Shown here piece by piece: positions 17,738-26,888 of a stretch of 64,000 bases of DNA. The DNA is taken from NCBI RefSeq assembly GCF_041912895.1, contig NZ_JAYSGI010000005.1:153717-217716 (forward strand). The letters run 5' to 3'. A program made the position numbers and the translations under genes. Each line of letters starts with the position of its first letter. Position 1 is the stretch's first letter. The DNA is from Pelagerythrobacter sp041912895 (lineage in GTDB: Bacteria; Pseudomonadota; Alphaproteobacteria; Sphingomonadales; Sphingomonadaceae). The notes below the pieces were generated by a model. That model did no database searches, had not been told where the DNA came from, and saw nothing but the letters and a program-made list of their open reading frames with translations.

Positions 17738-18871
17738 ATGACGATCGCCGCTCTCCACGACCTGACCGATGCCGCCGCCTGCCCGCGGATCGTGCTCAAG
17801 ATCGGCTCGTCGTTGCTGGTCGATGGCGCGGGCAAGGCGCGGCGCGACTGGCTCGACACGATCGCCGCCGAGATCGCCGCGCTGCGCCGCGCAGGGCAGC
17901 AGGTGGTCGTAGTGAGTTCCGGTGCGATCGCGCTGGGTGCCGCGCAGATGGGGCTGGCGAAGGGCGGGCGCGGCAGCCTGGCCGATGCGCAGGCCGCTGC
18001 CTCGGTCGGGCAGATCGCGCTCGCCTCGCTGTGGTCGGACAAGCTGGCGGCGCAAGGGCTCACGGCGGCGCAACTGCTGCTGACGCTCGACGATCTGGAG
18101 GATCGCCGTCGCTATCTCAACGCCGCTTCCACCCTCGCGCGCCTGCTCGAAAGCGGCGCGGTGCCGGTGGTGAACGAAAACGACAGCGTCGCGACCGAAG
18201 AAATCCGCTTCGGCGACAACGACCGGCTCGCCGCGCGCGTGGCGCAGGCGGCGCGGGCCGATGCCGTGCTGCTGCTGTCGGATGTGGACGGGCTCTACGA
18301 CCGCAATCCGCGCGAGACGGGCGCCGCGCTGGTGCCGCTGGTGCGCGGAATCGACGATACCGTGCGCGCGATGGCGGACGGTGGCTCCGCATCGGGTCTG
18401 GGCTCGGGCGGCATGACTTCGAAATTGCAGGCGGCGGAGATCGCCGAGCGCGCGGGTATCGCGCTGGCCATCGTCAACGGAACGCACCCCGCGCCGATCG
18501 CGCACGCGCTGGACGGCGGCATCGGCACGCTGTTCCTGCCGCGCCGCCGCGACCGCGCACGCAAGGCGTGGCTCGGCGGGCGGCTGCGGCTGCGCGGCGT
18601 GCTGACGGTCGATGCGGGCTGCGCCGCGGCGCTGGCCGAGGGCGGCAGCCTGCTGGCAGCGGGCGTTACCGGGGTCGAGGGCGAGTTCGCGCGCGGCGAC
18701 GCGGTGGCGGTTCACGATGGCACAGGGCGCGCCATCGCCCACGGCCTCGCTGAATATGCCGCGGCCGAGTGCGCGGCGCTCCAGGGGCGGCGCAGCGCCG
18801 AGCATGCGGACATTCTCGGCTACGCCCCGCGCGCGGCGGTGATCCACCGCGATCACATGGTGCTGCTGTGA
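17738..18871 (+). CDS. proB: Glutamate 5-kinase
   Basis: ProB phosphorylates glutamate in the first step of proline synthesis. The 377-residue protein has an amino-acid-kinase domain (~15-265) with IVLKIGSSLLVDGAG, VVSSGAIALGAAQMGL, VVNENDSVATEEIRFGDND and GSGGMTSKLQAAEIA, followed by a C-terminal PUA domain (~285-370; GRLRLRGVLTVDAGCAAAL). This two-domain form is the feedback-regulated type. The stop overlaps the GTG start of the next gene. Confidence 0.96.
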   Translation: MTIAALHDLTDAAACPRIVLKIGSSLLVDGAGKARRDWLDTIAAEIAALRRAGQQVVVVSSGAIALGAAQMGLAKGGRGSLADAQAAASVGQIALASLWSDKLAAQGLTAAQLLLTLDDLEDRRRYLNAASTLARLLESGAVPVVNENDSVATEEIRFGDNDRLAARVAQAARADAVLLLSDVDGLYDRNPRETGAALVPLVRGIDDTVRAMADGGSASGLGSGGMTSKLQAAEIAERAGIALAIVNGTHPAPIAHALDGGIGTLFLPRRRDRARKAWLGGRLRLRGVLTVDAGCAAALAEGGSLLAAGVTGVEGEFARGDAVAVHDGTGRAIAHGLAEYAAAECAALQGRRSAEHADILGYAPRAAVIHRDHMVLL

Positions 18872-19779
18872 CGCTCGCGATCACGGGCGGAACGGGCTTT
18901 GTCGGGCAGGCCGTGCTCGATGCCGTCGCGCGGCACGGGCTTTTGGCGCGTGCGCTCGCACGTAACGTGCCCAAGGATCGGCGCGCGCGTGTCGAGTGGG
19001 TCGCGGGCAGCCTGTCCAACCGCGCTGCGCTGGTGAAGCTGGTCGAAGGCGCGGAGGCGTTGGTGCATATCGCCGGACTGACCAGCGCGCGCGACACGGC
19101 GGCGTTCGAGGGGCCCAACGTCGCGGGCACGATGGCGCTGGTCGAGGTCGCGCGCGAGATGGGGGTGAAGCGCTTCGTCTTCGTCTCGTCGCTTGCTGCG
19201 CGGCGGCCCGACCTGTCGGCCTACGGCGCGTCGAAGGCGCGGGCGGAAAAGATCGTCGCGGCGAGCGGACTGGACTGGACCATCGTGCGCCCGCCGGCGG
19301 TTTACGGCCCGCGCGACAAGGACATGTTGGAACTGTTCCGCGCCGCGCGCATCGGCGTGGTGCCGATGCCGCCGCCGGGGCGCGCCTCGATGATCCACGT
19401 CGCCGATCTCGCCGAGCTGCTGCTCGCGCTGGTGCCGGGCGGGGAGGGCACGATCGGCGCGACGTTCGAACCCGACGATGGCCAGCCCGGCGGCTGGGCG
19501 CACCGCGAGCTGGCGCTGGCGATCGGCGCGGCGGTGGGCAAGCGCCCGTGGGTGCCGCATGTCCCGCGCGCGGTACTCGGCATGATCGCACGCATCGACG
19601 GCGCGGTGCGGGGCGACAAGGCCAAGCTGACGCTCGACCGCGCCGGTTACATGAGCCACCCGGACTGGGTTTCGGACCCGGCGAAGGCCGTGCCCACCGG
19701 CCTGTGGCGACCCCGCGTCGCCACTCGCGCCGGGCTGGAGAACACGGCGCGCTGGTATCGCGAACAAGGGTGGTTCTGA
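18868..19779 (+). CDS. NAD(P)-dependent epimerase/dehydratase-like protein
   Basis: A 303-residue extended short-chain dehydrogenase. The Rossmann loop GGTGFVGQAVLD is at ~7-18, HIAGLTSARD follows the fourth strand, and the catalytic-type YGASKARAEKIV (Tyr-x3-Lys, ~115) is present. VRPPAVYGPRDKDMLELF is typical of the atypical SDR group that includes complex I subunit NDUFA9-like proteins and sugar epimerases. The substrate cannot be inferred. The GTG at 18868 overlaps the proB stop (GTGA), so it is probably translationally coupled; the conserved N-terminus begins right there. Convergent with cysH, seven bases apart. Confidence 0.85.
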   Translation: MTLAITGGTGFVGQAVLDAVARHGLLARALARNVPKDRRARVEWVAGSLSNRAALVKLVEGAEALVHIAGLTSARDTAAFEGPNVAGTMALVEVAREMGVKRFVFVSSLAARRPDLSAYGASKARAEKIVAASGLDWTIVRPPAVYGPRDKDMLELFRAARIGVVPMPPPGRASMIHVADLAELLLALVPGGEGTIGATFEPDDGQPGGWAHRELALAIGAAVGKRPWVPHVPRAVLGMIARIDGAVRGDKAKLTLDRAGYMSHPDWVSDPAKAVPTGLWRPRVATRAGLENTARWYREQGWF

Positions 19780-19786
19780 GCCGTTC

Positions 19787-20581
19787 CTAGAACGCCGGAT
19801 CGTAACCGGGAGGCAGCTCGCCGTCGTCGGTGAGCGGGGTATGGATGCCGCACTCGGTCTTGTCCCAGCCCTTCCACCGGCCCGAGCGCGGGTCTTCGCC
19901 GGGGGCGACCTTTTGCGTGCACGGGCTGCACCCGATCGAGGGATAGCCCTGCGCAACCAGCGGATGCGGCGGCAGGTCGTGCTCGGCGATGTAGGCGGCG
20001 AGGTCGTCCGCGCTCCAGTCGATCAGCGGATTGATCTTGAGCCGCCCCTGCGCATCGGAGGTATCCACTTCGAAGCGCGGCAGGTTGGCGCGGGTGGCGG
20101 ACTGGAACGCCTTGCGCCCCGTAAGTGTCGCGTCGAACCCAGCGAGCGCCGTGGCGAGCGGCAGGACCTTGCGGATCTCGCAGCATCCATCGGGATCGTA
20201 GGACCAGCGCAGCCCGCTCTCGTCGCGCTTGGCCAGCAGCTCCGGGTCGGGCCGCAGGTTGACCAGCCCGGTCAGTCCGAGCCGCGCAACCAGATCGTCG
20301 CGATACTGCAGCGTCTCGGGAAAGTGCTTGCCGGTTTCGAGGAACAGCACCGGCAGCGCCGGATCGACCTGGGAGACGAGGTGCAGCAGCACCGCGCTTT
20401 CCGCGCCGAAGCTGGAAACGGTTGCCAGTTCGCCCACCAGCCCGTCGCCGATCACTGCGCGCAGCATCTCCATCGTGTCCGCACCGCGGAACATGCGATT
20501 GAGCCGGATCGCGTCGGCATCGGTGAAGCGCGGGCCGGTATCGATCCGGTCGCGCAGGCGGATGGGATCTGCCTCAGCCAT
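19787..20581 (-). CDS. cysH: Phosphoadenylyl-/adenylyl-sulfate reductase CysH
   Basis: CysH reduces activated sulfate (APS or PAPS) to sulfite. The 264-residue protein has the PP-loop-like SSFGAESAVLLHL (~55-67), LFLETGKHFPETLQY, the Cys-Cys pair in DGCCEIRK, a second CxxC in IGCSPCTQ and the C-terminal catalytic motif KTECGIH. The CC...CxxC set is the [4Fe-4S] ligand pattern of assimilatory APS reductases, so APS is the likelier substrate (inference from family knowledge). The start ATG overlaps the end of the DUF934 gene by eight bases. Last gene of the minus-strand sulfur run. Confidence 0.93.
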   Translation of the reverse strand: MAEADPIRLRDRIDTGPRFTDADAIRLNRMFRGADTMEMLRAVIGDGLVGELATVSSFGAESAVLLHLVSQVDPALPVLFLETGKHFPETLQYRDDLVARLGLTGLVNLRPDPELLAKRDESGLRWSYDPDGCCEIRKVLPLATALAGFDATLTGRKAFQSATRANLPRFEVDTSDAQGRLKINPLIDWSADDLAAYIAEHDLPPHPLVAQGYPSIGCSPCTQKVAPGEDPRSGRWKGWDKTECGIHTPLTDDGELPPGYDPAF

Positions 20582-21011
20582 CGGTGGCCCCGTGGCGCAG
20601 CGCCCAGATCGACGTGCGGCTATCGGCGGCGGGCTGGTAGACCTCGGGCCAGGTTTGCAGCGCCGCCTCGGCATCGGCGGAATCGAACGCCTTGTCGGGC
20701 TGAAACGAATCGAAACCACAGCGGCGCATGGCGTTGAGTTGGTCGACCAGCACGTCACCCACGGCGCGCAACTCGCCGTCGTACCCGGCTTCGCGCAGGA
20801 TGCGCGCCGCCGAATAGCCGCGCCCGTCGGTGAAGGCGGGAAAGTTCACTTCGACCAGCCGGATATGATCGAGATGCGGGATCAGCGCGCGGGCATCGTC
20901 GCCCGGCTCGACCCGCACCGCGGCGGCGTTCGACTGATCGAGAAAGGAATCGACGGTGACGGCGGGGTGATCGACCGGCTCGTCGTCGCGAAAGCGCAGC
21001 GGCTCAGCCAT
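20574..21011 (-). CDS. DUF934 domain-containing protein
   Basis: A 145-residue soluble protein of the DUF934 family, recognised from FPAFTDGRGYSAARILRE (~56-73), GYDGELRAVGDVLVDQLNAM and RRCGFDSFQ. DUF934 genes sit beside cysI/cysH in most alpha- and betaproteobacteria and are assumed to assist sulfite reduction; the biochemical role is unknown. It overlaps cysI upstream and cysH downstream by eight bases each, so the three are almost certainly co-translated. Confidence 0.9.
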   Translation of the reverse strand: MAEPLRFRDDEPVDHPAVTVDSFLDQSNAAAVRVEPGDDARALIPHLDHIRLVEVNFPAFTDGRGYSAARILREAGYDGELRAVGDVLVDQLNAMRRCGFDSFQPDKAFDSADAEAALQTWPEVYQPAADSRTSIWALRHGATDG

Positions 21012-22638
21012 AGAGCGCCTCCTTGAACGGTTCTATGCCGATCCGGCGATAGGTGTCGAGGAAGCGTTCGCCGTCCTCGCGCTCGCGCAGATAGACGTCG
21101 GCGGCGGTTTCGACCGCGTCGACGATCCCTGCTTCGCTGAAGCCGGGGCCGGTGATCTTGCCGAGGGAAGTGTCGCCCGCCTCGCTGCCGCCGAGCAGGA
21201 GCTGGTAGTTCTCGACCCCCTTCTTGTCGACGCCGAGGATGCCGATGTGGCCTGCGTGATGATGCCCGCAGGCGTTGATGCAGCCGGAAATCTTGAGCTT
21301 CAGTTCGCCCAGCGCGTCTTCCTTGCCATTGGCAGCGAACCGCTCCGAAATCTGCTGCGCCACCGGGATCGAGCGCGCGTTGGCGAGGCTGCAATAATCG
21401 AGACCGGGGCAGGCGATGATATCGCCGATGCGGTCGAGATTGGCGGTGCCGAGCCCGGCCTCGTACAGTGCGGTCCACAGCGCATGGAGATCGGCCTTGC
21501 GCACGTGCGGCAGGACGATGTTCTGCGTGTGCATCACGCGCATCTCGTCGAAGCTGTACTTCTCGGCGAGGTCGGCCATCAGCCGCATCTGGCCCGAGCT
21601 GGCGTCGCCCGGAATCCCGCCGACCGGCTTGAGGCTGATGACGGCGGAAACGTAGCCCGGCGTCTTGTGCGCCACGCAGTTGCGGTCGACCCACAGCGCG
21701 AAATCGGGGTCGGAGCGGTCGATATCTTCCGGCAACCCGCTCTCGAACGCAGGATCGGCGAAGTAAGCCTTGATCCGCTCGAGTTCGGCCAGCGGCGGTT
21801 CGATGCCCTGTTCGAGCAGGTGGGCGAATTCCTCCTCCACCTGCCGCGTATATTCCTCCGCGCCGAGTTCGTGGACGAGGATCTTGATCCGCGCCTTGTA
21901 CTTGTTGTCGCGCCGGCCGTGGCGGTTGTAGACGCGCAGGCACGCTTCCGAATACGTCACCAGCTGGTCGAGCGGCACGAATTCGCGGATGCACGGCGCG
22001 ATCATCGGGGTGCGGCCCATGCCCCCGCCGACGTAGAACGCCGCGCCGATTTCGCCCGCGTCGTTCTTCACGATGCGGATGCCGATATCGTGCAGCTTCA
22101 TCGCCGCGCGGTCGGTCTCGCTCGCGATCACCGCGATTTTGAACTTGCGCGGCAGGGCGAGGAATTCGGGGTGGAAGCTCGACCACTGGCGCAGCAGTTC
22201 GGCGTAGGGGCGCGGGTCGATCAGCTCGTCCGCCGCGGCGCCCGCGAAATGGTCGGAGCTGATGTTGCGGATGCAGTTCCCGCTGGTCTGGATCGCGTGC
22301 ATCTCGACCTCGGCGAGATCGGCGAGGATATCGCCCGCATCCTCCAGCTTGATCCAGTTGTACTGGATGTTCTGCCGCGTGGTGAAGTGGCCGTACCCGC
22401 GATCGTACTTGTCGGCGATATCGGCCAGCGCGCACATCTGGCGGCCGTTCAGCGTGCCGTAGGGCACCGCGACGCGCAGCATGTAGGCGTGGAGCTGGAG
22501 GTAGAGCCCGTTCATCAGCCGCAGCGGCTTGAACTGGTCCTCGCTCAGCTTGCCTTCCACCCGGCGGCGCACCTGATCGCGGAATTCCGCGACCCGCGCG
22601 TCCACCATCGCCTGATCGTATTGGTCGTACTTGTACAT
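21004..22638 (-). CDS. cysI: Sulfite reductase hemoprotein subunit CysI
   Basis: The 544-residue protein is a siroheme/[4Fe-4S] nitrite/sulfite reductase. The two cluster motifs are CPGLDYC (C-x5-C, ~407-413) and CINAC (C-x3-C, ~455-459), followed by GHHHAGHIGILG. The N-terminal ferredoxin-like half shows GHFTTRQNIQYNWIKLED and TSGNCIRNISSDHF. Context with cysH, DUF934, DUF2849 and cobA indicates assimilatory sulfite reduction; no CysJ flavoprotein is in the window, so the electron donor (ferredoxin or an unlinked CysJ) is unknown. The ATG overlaps the stop of the upstream DUF2849 gene by one base (TGATG). Confidence 0.93.
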   Translation of the reverse strand: MYKYDQYDQAMVDARVAEFRDQVRRRVEGKLSEDQFKPLRLMNGLYLQLHAYMLRVAVPYGTLNGRQMCALADIADKYDRGYGHFTTRQNIQYNWIKLEDAGDILADLAEVEMHAIQTSGNCIRNISSDHFAGAAADELIDPRPYAELLRQWSSFHPEFLALPRKFKIAVIASETDRAAMKLHDIGIRIVKNDAGEIGAAFYVGGGMGRTPMIAPCIREFVPLDQLVTYSEACLRVYNRHGRRDNKYKARIKILVHELGAEEYTRQVEEEFAHLLEQGIEPPLAELERIKAYFADPAFESGLPEDIDRSDPDFALWVDRNCVAHKTPGYVSAVISLKPVGGIPGDASSGQMRLMADLAEKYSFDEMRVMHTQNIVLPHVRKADLHALWTALYEAGLGTANLDRIGDIIACPGLDYCSLANARSIPVAQQISERFAANGKEDALGELKLKISGCINACGHHHAGHIGILGVDKKGVENYQLLLGGSEAGDTSLGKITGPGFSEAGIVDAVETAADVYLREREDGERFLDTYRRIGIEPFKEALYG

Positions 22639-22934
22639 CAGATCACCCAGTTTCCGGCGCTCGGATCGGCCGGCTTCAGCGTGAGGTCGGGGCGCACGGT
22701 GGGGCCAAGCGCGCGGATGCGGTCCTTGATATGCGCGGGGCGCACGCCGTCGCCGTCGCGTTCCGCCTCGATCACGTAAGGCACGTTGACGCGGCGCGCG
22801 GCTTCCTCGCGCGTGGCGACGCCATCGGCCTGTTCGCCAGCGTCGACCGCGTCCTCGACGTGGATCGACCAGTCGGTGCCGGTCCACCACACCACCGCGC
22901 CGGTCTTCAGGTCGTTGCCGGTGACGATCTTCAT
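22638..22934 (-). CDS. DUF2849 domain-containing protein
   Basis: A 98-residue protein with the DUF2849 pattern: MKIVTGNDLKTGAVVWWTG at the start, then PYVIEAERDGDGVRPAHIKDR and a final LGPTVRPDL. It is found between cobA/cysG and cysI in many alphaproteobacteria, which supports a sulfite-reductase-associated role, but no activity is known. Start and stop overlap the neighbouring cobA (four bases, ATGA) and cysI (one base). Confidence 0.88.
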   Translation of the reverse strand: MKIVTGNDLKTGAVVWWTGTDWSIHVEDAVDAGEQADGVATREEAARRVNVPYVIEAERDGDGVRPAHIKDRIRALGPTVRPDLTLKPADPSAGNWVI

Positions 22935-23689
22935 GCCGCCGCCTCCGCCGCGAGCGTGGCGACCTGCACATCGGTGCGCGCGGTCGTCTCGCCGATCACG
23001 ATCAGCGCGGGGCTGCGGACCTGCTCGCGCTCGACGAGATCGGGCAGGGCGGCGAGCGGACCGCGCAGCACGCGCATGTCGGCGCGGCAGGCGTTCTCGA
23101 TCACCGCCAGCGGCATGTCGGGCGCGAGGCCATCCGCCATCAACTTCTCGGCGATCTGCGGCGCGGTCTTCACACCCATGTAGATCACCAGCGTGCGGCC
23201 CGTGCCGGCAAGGCCGGCCCAGTCCTGCTCGGAGAGGCCCTTGCATTGTCCGGCGACGAAGCTGACCACGCTGGCGGCGTCGCGATGAGTCAGCGCGATC
23301 TGCGCCGCCGCCGCCGCGCCGTTGGCGGCGCTGACGCCGGGGACGATCTCGACCGGAACGCCGGCGGCGCGGCACGCCTCGGCCTCTTCCCCGCCGCGCC
23401 CGAAGATCAGCGGATCGCCGCCCTTCAGGCGCACCACGTCGCGGCCCTTGCGCGCCTCGCGCACCAGCAGCGCACAGATATCTTCCTGCGGCAGCGTGTG
23501 GTGCGCGCGGCGCTTGGCGACCGAGACGAACTCGGCATCGCGCGGCGCGAGCGCGAGCACCGCGGGGTCGACAAGCCCGTCATGCACCACGATTCCAGCG
23601 CGCTCGATCAGCCGCGCGGCGCGCAGGGTCAGCAGGTCCGGGTCGCCCGGACCGGCGCCGACGAGATATACGGTTCCGGCATTTTCCAT
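22931..23689 (-). CDS. cobA: Uroporphyrinogen-III C-methyltransferase (SUMT)
   Basis: SUMT uses two SAM to convert uroporphyrinogen III to precorrin-2, the first committed step of siroheme. The 252-residue single-domain protein has YLVGAGPGDPDLLTLRA (~8-24), VVRLKGGDPLIFGRGGEEA (~85-103), VEIVPGVSAANGAAAAA and a late YMGVKTAPQIAEKL. It lacks the CysG dehydrogenase/ferrochelatase part, which is encoded separately at 43573-44349. Position before cysI fits siroheme supply for sulfite reductase. It begins 99 bases after the mscS-like gene. Confidence 0.94.
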   Translation of the reverse strand: MENAGTVYLVGAGPGDPDLLTLRAARLIERAGIVVHDGLVDPAVLALAPRDAEFVSVAKRRAHHTLPQEDICALLVREARKGRDVVRLKGGDPLIFGRGGEEAEACRAAGVPVEIVPGVSAANGAAAAAQIALTHRDAASVVSFVAGQCKGLSEQDWAGLAGTGRTLVIYMGVKTAPQIAEKLMADGLAPDMPLAVIENACRADMRVLRGPLAALPDLVEREQVRSPALIVIGETTARTDVQVATLAAEAAA

Positions 23690-23788
23690 GGCAGCCGAGA
23701 TGCGCTCGGGCGGGCGCCTCCACCAGCGAGAATGGCTGTCAGTCGCGCTAGGATCGGTTTTGAAAGCGCGGGTAGGCGCGCGGCAAGC

Positions 23789-24817
23789 CTAGCTTTCGGC
23801 CTTCGGCAGACGCTGCGAGAGCGCGGCGATGAGCTGATCGAGCTGCTCGCTGTCGCGCAGGTTCAGGTCGCGTTGCGGGAAGGGGATTTCGATCCCGTTC
23901 TCGCGAAATGCGCGCCAGACGTTCTTGAACACCTCGGAGCGCACGTTGTTCACCCCGTCCTCCGGGTCGCTGATCCAGAAGCGGATCTGGAAATCGACCG
24001 AACTGTCGCCGAACCCCATCAGGCGTACCGCGGGCTCCGGGTTCTCGAGCACGCGCGGCGTGCCCACGGTCGCTTCCATCAGCAGCTGCTCGACGAGCTC
24101 GAGATCGCTGCCGTAGGCGACACCGACCGGCGCCTTCACCCGCACGTCGCGCGAGGAGTACGACCAGTTCTCGACCTGGTTGATCATCAGGTTCTCGTTC
24201 GGGATCAGGTATTCCTTGCGGTCTCGGGTCACGATCGAGATCGCGCGGATGCCGATCTTGCGGATCTGGCCGAAGCTCTCGTTGCCCGCCGCATCGGTCA
24301 CCGCGATGACATCGCCCGGCTTGATCGAACGGTCGGTGAGCAGAATCAGCCCGGCGATCAGGTTGCCGAAGGTCTTCTGCAACCCGAAGCCGATCGCGAG
24401 GCCGAACGCGCCGGAGAACACCGCCAGTGCGGTGAGGTCGATCCCGAGGATGTCGATCGCGATCAGGACCATGACCGCCCAGATCGCGAGCGAGACGAGT
24501 TTCTCCGCCAGCAGGTGCTGCGTCGGATCGAGCCGCGTCATCCGCTTGATCGCGCCGCGCGACAGCCACACGAGGATGCGCGCGAGCAAGTAGACGACGA
24601 GCAGCACCATCAGCACGACCAGCGCGCTCCATACCGAAAAGCGCGTGTCGCCGACGGTGAAGCCGAGCGCATCGAGGTTCTGGACGATCTCGCCGAAGGT
24701 CATGCTGTGTTCGCTGACGGCATCCTTGAGCGATTCTGCGCCGACGACTGCTTCCTCAACCGCCTCGGGCGCAGGCGTGGTAGTCGCCGGAGTCGGCAAG
24801 ACGGCGGACGTGGTCAT
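23789..24817 (-). CDS. Small-conductance mechanosensitive channel (MscS family)
   Basis: The 342-residue protein has a hydrophilic N-terminus (~60 residues), three predicted membrane helices (roughly 62-82, 101-122 and the pore-lining TM3 at ~127-155 with FSGAFGLAIGFGLQKTFGN), and the MscS beta domain with PGDVIAVTDAAG, RDRKEYLIPNENLMINQVEN and VGVAYGSDLELVEQLL. Function inferred: release of osmolytes under hypo-osmotic stress. The ATG overlaps the stop of the cystathionine lyase-like gene (ATGA), an unusual place for a channel gene. Confidence 0.9.
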   Translation of the reverse strand: MTTSAVLPTPATTTPAPEAVEEAVVGAESLKDAVSEHSMTFGEIVQNLDALGFTVGDTRFSVWSALVVLMVLLVVYLLARILVWLSRGAIKRMTRLDPTQHLLAEKLVSLAIWAVMVLIAIDILGIDLTALAVFSGAFGLAIGFGLQKTFGNLIAGLILLTDRSIKPGDVIAVTDAAGNESFGQIRKIGIRAISIVTRDRKEYLIPNENLMINQVENWSYSSRDVRVKAPVGVAYGSDLELVEQLLMEATVGTPRVLENPEPAVRLMGFGDSSVDFQIRFWISDPEDGVNNVRSEVFKNVWRAFRENGIEIPFPQRDLNLRDSEQLDQLIAALSQRLPKAES

Positions 24818-26022
24818 GGAGCCTCCATCGCGGCGAACCCGCGTTCCAGATCTGCGATCAGGTCTTCCGGGTCTTCCAATCCGATCGACAGGCGCACGCC
24901 CCAGCGGTCGCCTTCGTTCCATCCCGCGGGCGGCCAAGAGGTCGCGCTGCGGATCGCGGCGGGGTCGATCGGCAGGGCGAGGCTCTCGTAGCCGCCCCAG
25001 CTGAAGCCGATGCCGAACAGTTCGAGCGCGTCGACGAACCGCGCGCTGGCGGCGGCGTCGCGGCCCTTCAGTACGAAACTGAACAGGCCGCAGCCGCCGG
25101 AGAAATCGCGTTGCCACAGATCGTGCCCCGGCGCGCCGGGCAGCATCGGGCACAGCACATGCGCGACCTCGGGCCGGGTGGCGAGCCATTCGGCCAGCGC
25201 CAGCGCGGTGGCGGTCGATTTCTCCAGCCGCACGCCCATCGTGCGCAGGCCGCGCAGCGCCAGCGCGGCGTCGTCGGGCGAGACGACCTGCCCCAGCGCC
25301 TGCGCGGTCTGGCGCAAGCGCCGGTACCAGCGTTCGCCCGCGCTCGCCGCGCCCATCATCAGGTCCGAATGGCCGCCGACGTGCTTGGTCAGGCTGGTGA
25401 TCGCGATGTCGCACCCGTGTTCGAGCGCGGGAAACCCGAGCGGCGAGGCCCAGGTGTTGTCGATCAGGCTGACCGCGCCATGCTCGCGCGCGATCGTGGC
25501 GAGCGCAGGCACCTCGCACACCTCCATCGTCAGGCTGCCGGGGCTTTCGAGCAAGACTGCCTTCGTGTTCTTGCTGAAAAGGCCTGCGAAGCCCTCGACA
25601 TCGAGCGGATCGAAGAACTTCGCGGTCACGCCGAAGCGATGGAGCAGCCCGTTTGCCATGATCCGGCTCGGTTCGTAGGCGTTGTCGGTCACCAGCAGTT
25701 CGTCCCCGGGCTTGACCACCGCCATCAGCGCGCCGGCGATCGCGGCGACGCCGCTGGGGTAAAGCACGGTGCCCGCCGCGCCGGGTTCGATCGTGGTCAG
25801 CGCATCGGCCAGCGCCCACTGTGTCGGGGCACCCCGGCGGCCGTAGAAGAAGCGCCCGTCCGCGTTGCCCTTGCCGCCTTCGGCCAGCGCGGCGGTGTCG
25901 GGATAGAGGTGCGTGCTCGCGCGCCAGACGGGCGGGTTGACCACCGGCCCGGTCCATTCCGCGCGCCGCCCCGCGCCCACGAGCCGGGTGTTCGCGCCGC
26001 TGCCATTGCCGTCTGCGCTCAT
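24814..26022 (-). CDS. metC: Cystathionine beta-lyase / Cys-Met metabolism PLP enzyme
   Basis: A 402-residue fold-type I PLP enzyme. Family marks: YGRRGAPTQWALADAL near ~60, LYPSGVAAIAGALMAVVKPGD, IDNTWASPLGFPALEHG and the PLP-lysine motif SLTKHVGGHSDLMMG. The FSWGGYESL segment near the C-terminus is typical of cystathionine beta-lyase in alphaproteobacteria, so cleavage of cystathionine to homocysteine is the likely activity; other members of this family cannot be excluded. ATG 26022 overlaps the sseA stop. Confidence 0.85.
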   Translation of the reverse strand: MSADGNGSGANTRLVGAGRRAEWTGPVVNPPVWRASTHLYPDTAALAEGGKGNADGRFFYGRRGAPTQWALADALTTIEPGAAGTVLYPSGVAAIAGALMAVVKPGDELLVTDNAYEPSRIMANGLLHRFGVTAKFFDPLDVEGFAGLFSKNTKAVLLESPGSLTMEVCEVPALATIAREHGAVSLIDNTWASPLGFPALEHGCDIAITSLTKHVGGHSDLMMGAASAGERWYRRLRQTAQALGQVVSPDDAALALRGLRTMGVRLEKSTATALALAEWLATRPEVAHVLCPMLPGAPGHDLWQRDFSGGCGLFSFVLKGRDAAASARFVDALELFGIGFSWGGYESLALPIDPAAIRSATSWPPAGWNEGDRWGVRLSIGLEDPEDLIADLERGFAAMEAP

Positions 26023-26861
26023 CGCGCCGCCCCCGTTTCCTTCGGCGTGGCGGGGTCCGCTCCCCACTCGCTCCAGCTTCCATCGTAGAGTGCCGTATCG
26101 GTCTTGCCGAGCAGTTCGAGCGCGAACAGCAGGACCGAGGCGGTGACCCCGCTGCCGCAGGTCGCGACGACGGGGTGGTCGAGGTCGATCCCTGCCGCGA
26201 CGAACGCCGCGCGCAGATCGTCGCCGCGCTTGAAGGTGCCGTCGTGGTTCAGCACCGCGGGGTAGTGCAGGTTGCGCGCGCCCGGGATGTGTCCGCCAGG
26301 CAGGCCGTGGACCGTGTCCTCCTCCGCGCCGGTGAAGCGGCCCGCGTCGCGCGCGTCGACCACCTGTTCGGCGCGGCTATCGATATTCGCGAGCATCTCG
26401 GCCTTGTCGCGCATGCGCGCCGGATCGGCATCGTGCGCCACGGCTTCGACCGGCGCGGGTTGTTCCCCGCCCGTATCGAGCGTGTGGCCAGCGGCACGCC
26501 ATGCCTTCAGCCCCCCGTCGAGCAGCGCGACATCGCTCCATCCGAACAGGCGAAAGAGGAACCACGCCCGCGCCGAACTGCGCAAGTCGCTGTCGTCATA
26601 GAGCACCACCCGGCTCCCATCCTCCACGCCCAGCGCAGCGAGCCGTTCGGCGAACTGCGCGGCGGTCGGCAAGGCGGAGGGGACGGGCGATGCCCGATCC
26701 TCCAGCGACCCCAGATCGAGGAAGCGCGCGCCGGGGATATGTCCACCTGCGAACTCCGACGCCGGATCACGGCCCGCCGCGGCGAGGTGGCGCGAGGCGT
26801 CGAGCACGGTGACGGTGGCGAGGTTGTCTGCCAGCCAGTCGGTCGAGACGAGAATGTCCAT
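26019..26861 (-). CDS. sseA: 3-mercaptopyruvate / thiosulfate sulfurtransferase
   Basis: The 280-residue protein has two rhodanese domains. The N-terminal, non-catalytic domain includes LDASRHLAAAGRDP and GHIPGARFLDL; the catalytic C-terminal domain (~150-275) has VVDARDAGRF, GHIPGARNLHYPAVLN and the active-site loop TCGSGVTASV (Cys ~236). The CG[ST]GVTA loop is typical of 3-mercaptopyruvate sulfurtransferases. It is the first gene of a minus-strand run that continues through metC and mscS. Confidence 0.93.
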   Translation of the reverse strand: MDILVSTDWLADNLATVTVLDASRHLAAAGRDPASEFAGGHIPGARFLDLGSLEDRASPVPSALPTAAQFAERLAALGVEDGSRVVLYDDSDLRSSARAWFLFRLFGWSDVALLDGGLKAWRAAGHTLDTGGEQPAPVEAVAHDADPARMRDKAEMLANIDSRAEQVVDARDAGRFTGAEEDTVHGLPGGHIPGARNLHYPAVLNHDGTFKRGDDLRAAFVAAGIDLDHPVVATCGSGVTASVLLFALELLGKTDTALYDGSWSEWGADPATPKETGAAR

Positions 26862-26888
26862 GGCCGGGGGGTAGCGGGGCCGGCGTCC

